Assembly (NCBI RefSeq): GCF_904846715.1
Contig: NZ_CAJHBU010000003.1
Span: 62,001 to 126,000, forward strand
Length of the DNA: 64,000 nucleotides
Direction of reading: 5' to 3'
Source: Psychrobacter vallis
Lineage (GTDB): Bacteria; Pseudomonadota; Gammaproteobacteria; Pseudomonadales; Moraxellaceae
Shown: positions 55,971 through 64,000 of the stretch, piece after piece
How the letters are laid out: each line of letters begins with the position of its first letter
How positions within the stretch are numbered: position 1 is the stretch's first letter
Translations under genes and position numbers: made by a program
The notes under the pieces: generated by a model
The model's input: only the letters and a program-made list of their open reading frames with translations
Told to the model about the DNA's origin: nothing
Database searches by the model: none

Positions 55971-56077
55971 TATACCAAACCCAAAAAATACGATTGGTTA
56001 TATCAAACTCGTTTAGCCTACAACACGTAGTACTTGCCCTCGTTTTCCTTGCTACTCTGATTTTTGGTATTGGTATT
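55971..56077 (+). repeat. Family B MITE-like repeat, copy 2
   Basis: 107 bp from TATACCAAACCCAAAAAATA to GATTTTTGGTATTGGTATT. Terminal inverted repeats are about 18 bp. It is the near-identical inverse of 27525-27631 (about 13 mismatches). It lies in the gap upstream of fis, just past the end of the zinc-ribbon gene. Confidence 0.85.
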
Positions 56078-56123
56078 ATTTCCCACATCATTCGTAGACC
56101 GCTTCTTTTGTTATAAAACTTGC

Positions 56124-57374
56124 TTAGTAAAATGGGCTGATAGTCACTTCACGAATTTGTGTATTGGGGACAGGGATGGTGAATAACAGTTTTTGCTCAC
56201 TATTAGCTGCTAAGTGGTGTTGCTTGCTCAACAGATAGTCAGTTGGCGTGGCAATAAATGTTCCAATCAAATTGTTTGCGCTGTAAACGCTGACTTTGAC
56301 ATTAGGATACAGCTGCGATTTTTCACTTTGATTGGTTAGCGTTGCACTCACATCACTAAACGCAGCAGTATTCTTGATTTGACTGGAGTCGTGGTTAGAT
56401 TTGGTCATTGTAAATGCCGTTAAATCGGCACTCGGCAAACTACAGGCCGCGATTGAACATATTGCTTGGAGACGCTGAGCATGAGCGGGATTTTTGACCA
56501 ACGTTTCTAGATTAAAAATAACATACTGAGCAAAGAGCAGTAGTGCTAATACCAAGCATCCGAGCGTCCAGAGTAAGGATGCAATTGAATGTTTGTCTGA
56601 TGCTGGTACAAACTTTGCTTGAGACTTTCTCATACGCTCTTCAAGAGTTTCGTCGTCTTTGAGTGGTACACCCATCTCAAGCAACAGTTGCGATAAATCC
56701 GTGTCGTCTGTTGGTGTGTCTTCTTTTTTGTTTTGTTCTTTAAGAAGTTGTTCGAGCCATGAGTTGTCAGCTGTATTGTCGATATTTGCATGAATATTAT
56801 TAGCTGCGGTTGAACTAAGTACAGTTGGCTCTGTTATAGCAGTTGATGAGGTTTTTTTTAGGGGAGCGTCGCTATTATTTTTATTGTCTACTTTATAGCT
56901 TTGGTTTGATGGCTTGTGAGCTGCTGTGGAGGCATAGCTTGCTTGAGTCAGCCACGCATCCATACTGTCTAGTGAGTCATATTCTAAAACATTGTCATCT
57001 GATTCTTCGATATCCATATCATCATAAATCAAATCATCATGAATTAAAGTATCAGATGAAGGGTGTTTTTCATGTCGTTTATTGAGTGATGATTTAGAAT
57101 CGCTCAACCCATTCTGATTTTTATTATGAGCCTTGGTAGGCGCTGCAGAATGAGTACGTGGATCGAATCGACCATTGATATGAGGCGTCTTTGTATCTGT
57201 TTGCGCAGTAGACGTATTAGGAACATCAGGGGTGACAATAAGATGTTCATTGACCAAAAAACTTTGTTGGCAGTGCTGACAGCTGACAGTGCTGTTTTCT
57301 TTATTCAACTGAGTTTGTTGTATTTTAAAGCAAGCTTGACAATGAGGGCACTGAGTTTTTATTGGCGTGGTCAT
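56124..57374 (-). CDS. Zinc-ribbon and DUF3426-type membrane protein
   Basis: 416 residues. An N-terminal MJ0042-type zinc finger (CPHCQACFKI ... CQHCQQSFLV) is followed by a long polar linker of about 200 residues. One transmembrane helix (LLWTLGCLVLALLLFAQYVI) and a C-terminal extracytoplasmic DUF3426-like domain (VSATLTNQSEKSQLYPNVKV, FTIPVPNTQIREVTI) complete the protein. This architecture is widespread in proteobacteria between prmA and fis; its function is unknown. The linker is longer than usual and rich in Asn, Asp and Ser. Confidence 0.85.
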   Translation of the reverse strand: MTTPIKTQCPHCQACFKIQQTQLNKENSTVSCQHCQQSFLVNEHLIVTPDVPNTSTAQTDTKTPHINGRFDPRTHSAAPTKAHNKNQNGLSDSKSSLNKRHEKHPSSDTLIHDDLIYDDMDIEESDDNVLEYDSLDSMDAWLTQASYASTAAHKPSNQSYKVDNKNNSDAPLKKTSSTAITEPTVLSSTAANNIHANIDNTADNSWLEQLLKEQNKKEDTPTDDTDLSQLLLEMGVPLKDDETLEERMRKSQAKFVPASDKHSIASLLWTLGCLVLALLLFAQYVIFNLETLVKNPAHAQRLQAICSIAACSLPSADLTAFTMTKSNHDSSQIKNTAAFSDVSATLTNQSEKSQLYPNVKVSVYSANNLIGTFIATPTDYLLSKQHHLAANSEQKLLFTIPVPNTQIREVTISPFY

Positions 57375-57555
57375 AGGGTCGAATCCAAAAAAGTATGGTT
57401 ATCAATACCGCGTAGCCACCCGCTCATAGCTGCCTATGATGTAAACACTGTACTTTGAAAACTCTACAAATTTGAGATTCATCGGCAAAGACAGAGTGGC
57501 GCCAAACACATAACATTTGACTGCCCTCTATCGTAACAGATGTAATTAAATGTTG

Positions 57556-58482
57556 CTAGCCTGTAAATGTACCAGATAAACGTTGCCAATGTTGATCTTC
57601 TTGTGCCGTAAAGGCATGCTTTGGATCGAGTGCAAAATAAGGCTGATAAGCAGCGGTCACTTGCTCGGTTTGCGACTCTATTAATCCTGCTAGAACAATA
57701 CGTCCTTTTGGTGCAATTAACGTCGCAAAATAAGGTGCTAAGCCAATCAGTGGCTTGGCCAAAATATTGGCAACAATCACTTCTACAGGCAAGACATCAT
57801 TTTGTGAGCAGTAATCTGTGAACTCTTCTGGTAAGAAAGCTTGCAGACGATCACCGACATGATTGCGTACTGCATTTTGATTGGTCGCGAGCACTGCTTG
57901 TGGGTCGATATCGACGGCATAAACATGGCGCGCACCCAATAATAAAGCAGCAATACCTAAAATACCTGAACCGCAACCGTAATCAATGACTACCTTATCG
58001 GTTAAGTCTTGCTCGGTTAACCAGTCGAGACATAAACGAGTCGTGGCGTGATAGCCAGTACCGAAGGCCAGCCCTGGATCCATAATAATATTGGTAGCGT
58101 CAGGCTTGGGCGGTGTGATCCAATTAGGCACAATCCATAAGTTATTAGCACATTCGATAGGATGGTAGTTGCTCATCCATTCGCGCTCCCAATCTTTGTC
58201 ATCAACAGCGGTCAGCCAAATACGCGTGGCTTGTACTTGTGCTGCGATTTCATGACTCAATTGCTCGACAGCATGACGACTACCAACATCGGTGGTCGCA
58301 TCAAACAGCCCTGTCAGAATAACATCATCCCATAGCGGTGATTCGCCCGGTAGTGGTTCAAATAAAGGCTGATCGCCTGCGTCGTCTAAAGCGATTGATA
58401 ACGCACCTGCTTCTAATAGCAGCGCTTCAGCCAAATCGACGTTTGCTTTTTCACATTGTAAATGCAGTTGTTGCCATGCCAT
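57556..58482 (-). CDS. prmA: Ribosomal protein L11 methyltransferase
   Basis: A 308-residue SAM-dependent enzyme that trimethylates L11. The N-terminal L11-recognition domain is followed by a class I methyltransferase fold: the catalytic-pocket MDPGLAFGTGYHATTRLCL and the SAM motif VIDYGCGSGILGIAALLLGA, then VIVANILAKPL. AAGG precedes the ATG. Heads the prmA - zinc-ribbon - fis - purH group on the minus strand. Confidence 0.96.
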   Translation of the reverse strand: MAWQQLHLQCEKANVDLAEALLLEAGALSIALDDAGDQPLFEPLPGESPLWDDVILTGLFDATTDVGSRHAVEQLSHEIAAQVQATRIWLTAVDDKDWEREWMSNYHPIECANNLWIVPNWITPPKPDATNIIMDPGLAFGTGYHATTRLCLDWLTEQDLTDKVVIDYGCGSGILGIAALLLGARHVYAVDIDPQAVLATNQNAVRNHVGDRLQAFLPEEFTDYCSQNDVLPVEVIVANILAKPLIGLAPYFATLIAPKGRIVLAGLIESQTEQVTAAYQPYFALDPKHAFTAQEDQHWQRLSGTFTG

Positions 58483-58580
58483 AACGATAACCTTAAGCTA
58501 AAATAAAAATAAATTGATGTGTGTATGTGTGTGTTGGATGAACTATGTTTTAGAACTTAATGATGCAAAATATAAAGATA

Positions 58581-59387
58581 TTAGCGCAAGGCTTGCTTTG
58601 CTTCATTGATCACGCGGGCGTTTCCTTGTGCTTGCCCTGATTGCAAGATGATTTGCCACAGTGCTCGCCTGCGATTGGCATCTTGAGAGACACTAAGACC
58701 ACGTCTGGCCATTGCCTCTGCCTTGCGTGGTTGATTTTTTTTCAGTGCCACTTGTGCCAAATAAAAGTACACCGCAGAGGATTTGGGTGCTAGGCGCTGC
58801 GCTCGAGTAAAGGTATTCTCAGCATTGGTCAGTTTGCCAGATTTTAGCTGACTGATACCCACTTGCATCAAATTGCGAAACGCTGGCAGGTTACTATTAT
58901 TACTGGCTGATTGCTGCGTTCGTTGCTGTGAGTTTTTTCTTGCCTGTTCCAATAGCTCGTTATGTGATGGTATAGATGGCTCAGGGGTTATATAGTCATC
59001 ACGAGAAGGTGTGGTGATAACCGCATTAGGTGGTACTGACGTTGGGCTAGAGGGTGTGAAAATAGGTGCTTCTTGCGTTAATGGATTCGTGGATTCGGGT
59101 GGTTCAGCTGGAGTATAAGGCTCGATCGAGTAATCGTCTTCTGTTCTGATAATTGGTGCTTGCGTTACAGTCGGCGTGGATGCGTCTGGCATTTGCGATG
59201 AGGGTGTCGTTTGAATGGGCGTTGTTTGCTTTGCAGCCGGCATGGTGGGCACAGTCTGACAAGCACTCAAACTCAGCATACCAGCAAGCGCGCTGGCTGT
59301 GAGTACAGTATTGGCGCGCGTGGTTCTTCTAAGCCGCGTGATAATAGCCGGTTTAGCGGATAAAGTTTGCGGTAGCAGTAATAGCAT
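58581..59387 (-). CDS. TPR-repeat lipoprotein
   Basis: 268 residues. A lipoprotein signal ends in the lipobox LSACQT (Cys43), after a long N-region of about 28 residues. A proline/threonine-rich linker of about 110 residues follows. Then come TPR-like helices at about 170-265 (LMQVGISQLKSGKLTNAENT, PKSSAVYFYLAQVALKKNQP). ATG 59387 with AAAAGG upstream is preferred to the 59429 start, which overlaps mrcB. It lies 32 bp after mrcB and may assist PBP1b, as outer-membrane lipoproteins do in other bacteria, but that is inference. Confidence 0.75.
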   Translation of the reverse strand: MLLLLPQTLSAKPAIITRLRRTTRANTVLTASALAGMLSLSACQTVPTMPAAKQTTPIQTTPSSQMPDASTPTVTQAPIIRTEDDYSIEPYTPAEPPESTNPLTQEAPIFTPSSPTSVPPNAVITTPSRDDYITPEPSIPSHNELLEQARKNSQQRTQQSASNNSNLPAFRNLMQVGISQLKSGKLTNAENTFTRAQRLAPKSSAVYFYLAQVALKKNQPRKAEAMARRGLSVSQDANRRRALWQIILQSGQAQGNARVINEAKQALR

Positions 59388-59419
59388 ATTGAGACCTTTT
59401 TTAAGTATCAAAAACAATT

Positions 59420-61942
59420 TTAGAACCATTCAACGGCACGGTCATACCAAGTATCAGCACGATTTTCTGCTTCGTTACCGTTTTGCTCATCACTGTTTTC
59501 TTGGCTGTCGCTATCGATAGTTTCGCTATTGGGAATCTCTAACCCTTCACGGCGGCGTTGTTGATTGATAGCGCCTTGCTGGTTTTGTGATTGCATTTGT
59601 TCGAGCGCACGATCTTGTTGATATAGACCGATGGCACAACTGCTGGCTTCTTCTGGTAGATGCGCTGACATGACTGGTAAGTAACGAGCATTGGCACAGC
59701 GCTCATTAGACAGCTTGCCTGAGTTGTTTTCTAGCCAGAGCCATTCAATACCTTCAGGCTCTGGTAATGCCACAGGAGTGAGTTTCAATTGTTTCATATA
59801 ATCAACCCAGACGGGTAATGCGCCAGTACCACCGCTCAAACCAATCGGCTTATTGTCATCGCGACCTACCCAAACCACACTGACATAGTTGCCACTGTAA
59901 CCGGCAAACCAAGCGTCACGGTAATCGTTTGTGGTGCCTGTTTTGCCCGCGAGGTTCAAATTACTGCCAAGCGATTGAGCACGTTTGGCAGTACCGTTTG
60001 AAACCACTTGCTGTAGTGCGTAGTTGGTCAAAAAATTGGTCTCAGGCGGAATGCTACGTTGAGTATTAAGACCAGTACGCTGCAAGATACGGCCACGATC
60101 ATCAATCACGGTGCGAATACTATGAATAGGGGTACGAAAGCCACCAGTAGCAAATACTTGATACACGCCAAGCATATCCATCGGGCTAAGATTGACAGAA
60201 CCCAATAACGCTGAAGGATAAGGCGGTATTTCCTCTTTAACGCCCATACGCCGTAGTTGCTTGGCAAAGGTACTGATGCCAAACTCCATGCCCAAACGTA
60301 CCGCAGCTTGGTTATAAGATTGCGACAAAGCCGTGGTCAATGGTACATAACCATGATCTCGATTGTCATAGTTTTTAGGGTTCCACTCGTCACCATCGTT
60401 CAGATTGACCGTAATTGGTGAGTCATCTACCGAACTTGCCAAATTATAACGACCACTCTCAAGCGCTGTCATATAAATAATGGGCTTTAACAAAGAGCCC
60501 ACTTGGCGCTTGGCATCGACAGCACGGTTGAAGCCTGTAAATTCGCTGCCACTGCCTACTACAGACACCAATTCACCAGTCTCAGGATTGGCACTGACTA
60601 ACGCTCCTTGCAAGTCCTTAGTTTTACTGTTATTACGACGCAGTTCACCAAGTTTTCTGTCTACTGCTTTGTCTGCTGCTAATTGAGCGATAGGGTCTAA
60701 AGTACTAATGATAATTAGACCTTCGTTTTTGAGGTCGTCAGAATAGTAGACGGTATTCAATTCGCGTTTAACGATATCCAAAAAGTCAGGGAACTGACTT
60801 TTGCCTTCAACTGGCTTATCAACAACATCAAGTGGCTGCTCTATCGCTTTATCGTAGTCTTCTTGGCTGAGTGAGCCAACTGCCAACATATTGTTCAGTA
60901 CCACATCACGGCGCGCTTTTGAATCATTCGGATGGCGACGTGGGTTGTAAACGCTAGGGCCTTTTGCCATACCGACGAGCAAGGCTTGTTGGTCTAAACG
61001 CAGCTCATTAAGCGGTTTGTCAAAATAAAACTGGGAAGCCAAGCCAAAACCATTGATAGAACGATTGCCGTTTTGACCTAAGTAAATCTCATTGAGATAA
61101 GTTTGTAGAATTTCATCTTTGCTATAATGTAGCTCAAGTAGTACAGCCATCAGTGCTTCGTTGGCTTTGCGTTTTAACGTACGATCTGAATTCAGATAGA
61201 AATTTTTGATCAGCTGTTGGGTAATGGTTGAGCCGCCTTGTCTTGCGCCGCCAGAGAAATTATTCATTACGGCGCGAGCGATACCACGGATAGATACCCC
61301 TTTGTGCTCATAAAAGCCGCGATCTTCGGTGGCGATCAGTGCATCAATTAACGGCTGAGGCACTTGATCTAAAGAGACAACCATTCGATCTTCGTTACTG
61401 TCTGGATAGATACCACCAATATTCACAGGTTCTAAGCGAATGATGCCGCTTTTGGCAGGTAAGGTGCTTTGTACAGACTCAATCTTATTACCAGCAATGG
61501 TCATTTTGATGACTTGCTCTTTATCCACATCGTTGGCGCTATAAGTAAAGCCGCGCGTATGGATAAAGTAGGTATTGCCTGATCTATGATAAGTACCCGT
61601 GCGATCATAAGTGTTGTCGCTTTGATAATTGAGCAACTCCAGCCACGTCTTCATTGTGTCTCTATCGACATTGGCACCTTGATACAACTCCAGCGGCTGT
61701 GAGTATACTTTTGCAGGAATATCCCAGCGCTTACCCTCAAACTTATGAGTGATAGTGCGATCAAGCTTGACTAAATACAAAGCCAAGAGCACCATGCCAG
61801 CAATAATGACAATTAATAAAAGGCTACTAAATACCAAACCGCGCTGCTGAGAGGGTAGCGCGTGTACAGTAGACTTAGATGAGTGTGGTAGCTTGGGGGT
61901 TGGTAACTTAGTGTTTGCTAGCTTGGAATTGGATTTTTGCAC
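59420..61942 (-). CDS. mrcB: Penicillin-binding protein 1B
   Basis: An 840-residue bifunctional class A PBP making peptidoglycan glycan strands and cross-links. A membrane anchor at about 37-60 is followed by a UB2H-type region. The GT51 domain has Glu206 in ATEDRGFYEHKG and then GGSTITQQLIKNFYL. The transpeptidase has SxxK at Ser483 (GSLLKPIIY), SxN (SQSYNQ, Ser542) and KTGTTND. The C-terminal tail (SETIDSDSQENSDEQNGNEA) is acidic. The start is GTG 61942, the only candidate before the membrane segment, with a poor ribosome-binding site. The TPR lipoprotein gene follows at once. Confidence 0.94.
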   Translation of the reverse strand: MQKSNSKLANTKLPTPKLPHSSKSTVHALPSQQRGLVFSSLLLIVIIAGMVLLALYLVKLDRTITHKFEGKRWDIPAKVYSQPLELYQGANVDRDTMKTWLELLNYQSDNTYDRTGTYHRSGNTYFIHTRGFTYSANDVDKEQVIKMTIAGNKIESVQSTLPAKSGIIRLEPVNIGGIYPDSNEDRMVVSLDQVPQPLIDALIATEDRGFYEHKGVSIRGIARAVMNNFSGGARQGGSTITQQLIKNFYLNSDRTLKRKANEALMAVLLELHYSKDEILQTYLNEIYLGQNGNRSINGFGLASQFYFDKPLNELRLDQQALLVGMAKGPSVYNPRRHPNDSKARRDVVLNNMLAVGSLSQEDYDKAIEQPLDVVDKPVEGKSQFPDFLDIVKRELNTVYYSDDLKNEGLIIISTLDPIAQLAADKAVDRKLGELRRNNSKTKDLQGALVSANPETGELVSVVGSGSEFTGFNRAVDAKRQVGSLLKPIIYMTALESGRYNLASSVDDSPITVNLNDGDEWNPKNYDNRDHGYVPLTTALSQSYNQAAVRLGMEFGISTFAKQLRRMGVKEEIPPYPSALLGSVNLSPMDMLGVYQVFATGGFRTPIHSIRTVIDDRGRILQRTGLNTQRSIPPETNFLTNYALQQVVSNGTAKRAQSLGSNLNLAGKTGTTNDYRDAWFAGYSGNYVSVVWVGRDDNKPIGLSGGTGALPVWVDYMKQLKLTPVALPEPEGIEWLWLENNSGKLSNERCANARYLPVMSAHLPEEASSCAIGLYQQDRALEQMQSQNQQGAINQQRRREGLEIPNSETIDSDSQENSDEQNGNEAENRADTWYDRAVEWF

Positions 61943-62342
61943 GGATGTCGCACCATTTTTGGATAAAAAACTGCCTCATAATGACGTAAATTGACAAATT
62001 TTTCAATCTATCATCGTTAACAGAGGCATTCATTGGTAGTAGACTATGGACGGTTATACCGCTCACAGTGATTGTGTATAGTATAATCTCTATTGAAGTA
62101 CGGATATTTATGATCTGGTGTTAAGCGTTTTTAAAGTGAATCGACTATATAGAATAGTGGTTTAAGATCGATGTAACGATGTAATTTTTATGAATTATCA
62201 GGTATTTTTAAATTTGTACTAGCCATGCCAATATGTATCTAAAATAGCTGTTTTAAGTAATATTGAGCATGCTTGATAATAGCAAGTTTACTCAAAACGA
62301 ATAGGGTCTAAGCAAACCTGTCTAAAGGAAGTAAGCGCGATT
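61943..62342. other. Divergent intergenic region between mrcB and ccoI
   Basis: 400 bp with no gene. It carries a TATAAT near 62093 and a family A end (AATCGACTATA, to 62149). It also carries a distant AAGGAAG for ccoI. I could not find a clear FNR box although ccoI-type genes are often oxygen-regulated. Confidence 0.4.
62127..62149. repeat. Family A terminal fragment
   Basis: GTTTTTAAAGTGAATCGACTATA matches the family A terminus (reverse complement TATAGTCGATTC...). No second end is recognisable nearby, so it is a solo end or a chance match. Confidence 0.4.
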
Positions 62343-64000
62343 ATGTCTAGTGTCCCATCACCAATGGTATCTACAACCAGCCATCCCTATGAAGACAGCT
62401 CTATCACCGAAGGTCTTGTGCTGCCACTTGCAGGTCATTGCTTCCATTGCGGTGATCCAGTACCTCAGCCGCCGTTTCATGCCGAGATACTAGGTCAGTC
62501 GCGTGAGATGTGCTGTATGGGTTGCCAGTTAGCCTCTCAAAGCATCGTCGAAGCTGGACTTGAGCAATACTATCTTGACCGCTCGGAGATTAACCGTACG
62601 GCAAGCTTGCCCACTCAGTTGACTCGCCTCGAAGCATACGATCACGACGAGATAAAATCACAATTTGTCTATGCGCAAGATGGTCTGTCAGTGGCGGAGC
62701 TGTCTGTCAATAACCTACGCTGCGCGGCTTGTACATGGTTGATTGAGTCGCGTCTCGATGAACTAGAGGGCATCAGTAAATGTCAGGTCAATTTAACCAA
62801 TCAACGCATGCGGGTGATTTGGGACGAGACCAAGCTCCCTATCAGCCGTATTTTAGCAGTCATTAATGAAATTGGTTATGAAGCCAAGCCTTATCGGCAA
62901 GATACCCATGAGGCTATGCTGGCACGTCACACCAATCAGATGCTATTGCGGTTAGGTATCGCAGCCTTGGGTTCGATGCAGGCGATGATGTATGCCGTTG
63001 CTATTTATTTTGGTGAATACAGTGACATGCTGATATTTCAGCGCGATTTTCTGCGTTGGGTATCGCTATTTGTCAGTACGCCTGTTTTTTTTTATGCCGG
63101 TCTGCCTTTTTTTACATCAGCGTGGTCAGCGATTCGTGCACGTCAAGTCAATATGGATGTGCCCGTTAGTATCGCCTTAGTAGTGACCTTCTTTGCCAGT
63201 CTCTATGCCACCATCACTGGGCAGGGAGAGACGTATTACGATTCGGTCAGCATGTTTATTTTCTTCTTATTGGCAGGGCGTTATATTGAGCACAATGCGC
63301 GCTTAAAAGCCGCTACGATGGCCAATGACTTGGTGGTGGTGGAGCCAGTACTGGTACAAAAAATTGCTGAAGACAAAGAGGCTGCTGAGCGTATCTTACA
63401 GCAACTGGCGCAAAATGAGCTTGATAATACAGATAAAAGTGCTAGTGCTCAAACGGATGACTTAATCGTTAATCAAGGAGCTCAAAATGTCTCACCTACG
63501 GCGATCAAGTCTACGCCTAATTTTATGAAAGGCATGGATGCCAACGTTCATACCCTAACCATGCGTGTCGCCCAAGATTGGCAACAGGCCGCCAGTCAAA
63601 GAACGAAAAACCTAAAATCGCAACAGCTACCAGAAGAAAAACAAATGGTGACTGCTCACAGCTTACAAGTGGGCGACATCATTTTGGTTGAAGCGGGGTC
63701 TGAGATTATTAGCGATGGTATTTTGCTTAGTGCAACCGCCACTGTGTCGCAAAGCCTACTGACGGGCGAGGGCGACTTGATTATCAAGACACAAGGAGAC
63801 TATATCGTTGGCGGTGCGCAGAATGACAGCCAACCGTTTAAGATGTTGGTTACAGCACTGCCAGAAGACAGTCAAGTAGGCTTGATTGATAGGCTGATGA
63901 ACCGCGCCATGAGTGAAAAACCAAAACTGGCGCAGCAAGCGGATAAGCTGGCACGTTGGTTTGTGGCGCGGATTTTGGTATTGTCCGTGTTGGTTTTTAT
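62343..64000 (+). CDS. ccoI: CcoI/FixI-type copper P1B-ATPase, 3' end cut off
   Basis: About 552 residues are visible; the gene runs off the right edge before the phosphorylation motif. Layout: an N-terminal cysteine domain of the FixI type (GHCFHCGDP, MCCMGCQLA); a heavy-metal-associated domain with CxxC (Cys127, Cys130 in LRCAACTWLIES); the first transmembrane helices (LGIAALGSMQAMMYAVAIYF onward); and the actuator domain (LQVGDIILVEAGSEIISDG). The actuator loop reads LLTGEGD instead of the usual TGES. A polar insert of about 100 residues lies just before the actuator (about 335-440). CcoI exports copper for cbb3 oxidase assembly. The cco genes are outside the window. Confidence 0.85.
   Translation, partial: MSSVPSPMVSTTSHPYEDSSITEGLVLPLAGHCFHCGDPVPQPPFHAEILGQSREMCCMGCQLASQSIVEAGLEQYYLDRSEINRTASLPTQLTRLEAYDHDEIKSQFVYAQDGLSVAELSVNNLRCAACTWLIESRLDELEGISKCQVNLTNQRMRVIWDETKLPISRILAVINEIGYEAKPYRQDTHEAMLARHTNQMLLRLGIAALGSMQAMMYAVAIYFGEYSDMLIFQRDFLRWVSLFVSTPVFFYAGLPFFTSAWSAIRARQVNMDVPVSIALVVTFFASLYATITGQGETYYDSVSMFIFFLLAGRYIEHNARLKAATMANDLVVVEPVLVQKIAEDKEAAERILQQLAQNELDNTDKSASAQTDDLIVNQGAQNVSPTAIKSTPNFMKGMDANVHTLTMRVAQDWQQAASQRTKNLKSQQLPEEKQMVTAHSLQVGDIILVEAGSEIISDGILLSATATVSQSLLTGEGDLIIKTQGDYIVGGAQNDSQPFKMLVTALPEDSQVGLIDRLMNRAMSEKPKLAQQADKLARWFVARILVLSVLVF

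Noticed and set aside
58505-58540. GT-rich stretch (TGTGTGTATGTGTGTGTTGG) as a functional microsatellite
   Set aside because: Short and irregular; in the gap between the TPR lipoprotein and prmA, with no sign of phase variation.

Overview
The window reads as a stretch of chromosome from a Psychrobacter-like gammaproteobacterium (Moraxellaceae). This is inferred from the moderately AT-rich coding style, the gene content, and the neighbourhoods tamA-tamB, obgE-proB, argC with a small membrane protein, clpS-clpA, cmk-rpsA-ihfB-lapA-pyrF, iscRSUA-hscBA-fdx, hup-ppiD and prmA-(zinc-ribbon protein)-fis-purH. Nearly all genes are housekeeping. I see no prophage, complete insertion sequence, CRISPR array, rRNA or tRNA. 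The first gene (coq7, minus strand) and the last gene (a CcoI/FixI-type copper P-ATPase, plus strand) are cut by the window edges.

Layout. 1-11 kb: coq7 fragment, an LplT-like MFS transporter, then the TamA/TamB envelope pair, where TamA is much larger than usual. 11-16 kb: a Fur-box-controlled hemP, a Nudix/TMP-synthase fusion, a lipocalin with a long N-terminal extension, and a long-form GAPDH. 16-22 kb: obgE, proB, hemE, argC and a coiled-coil membrane protein. 22-28 kb: clpS, clpA with an acidic insert, ung and tadA. 28-33 kb: cmk, rpsA, ihfB, lapA and pyrF. 33-41 kb: a metallophosphoesterase, a histidine phosphatase, rpsT (minus), a Rossmann-fold protein, rraA and mfd. 41-43 kb: a HIT protein and a membrane class III nucleotide cyclase. 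43-50 kb (minus): the complete ISC iron-sulfur operon behind a typical IscR-type promoter. 50-54 kb: an SCP2/UbiJ-like membrane protein, HU and PpiD. 54-62 kb (minus): mrcB, a TPR lipoprotein, prmA, a zinc-ribbon/DUF3426-like protein, fis and purH. 62-64 kb: start of ccoI.

The genes are ordinary, so the interesting signal lies in the gaps. Two families of short non-coding elements with terminal inverted repeats (MITE-like) are scattered through the intergenic spaces. Family A has TATAGT...ACTATA ends and three fuller copies plus fragments. Family B has (T/A)ATACCAA ends, two clear copies and two decayed ones. A third set of short shared ends (TTAGGGTGTGTCC) may be relics of a lost element. 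There are also several RNA-level control candidates: a 15-bp hairpin just before the hemE ribosome-binding site, a terminator-like hairpin a few bases before the purH ribosome-binding site, hairpins inside the isc operon on either side of iscU, a GGA-containing hairpin in the rpsA leader, and a perfect 20-bp inverted repeat before the cyclase gene. Several proteins (TamA, ClpA, the lipocalin, CcoI) carry Asp/Asn/Ser/Gln-rich extensions or inserts that their usual relatives lack. I did not find a clearly new multi-gene system. The repeat families and the hairpin-controlled junctions are the best leads. All repeat and hairpin statements come from reading the sequence by eye.
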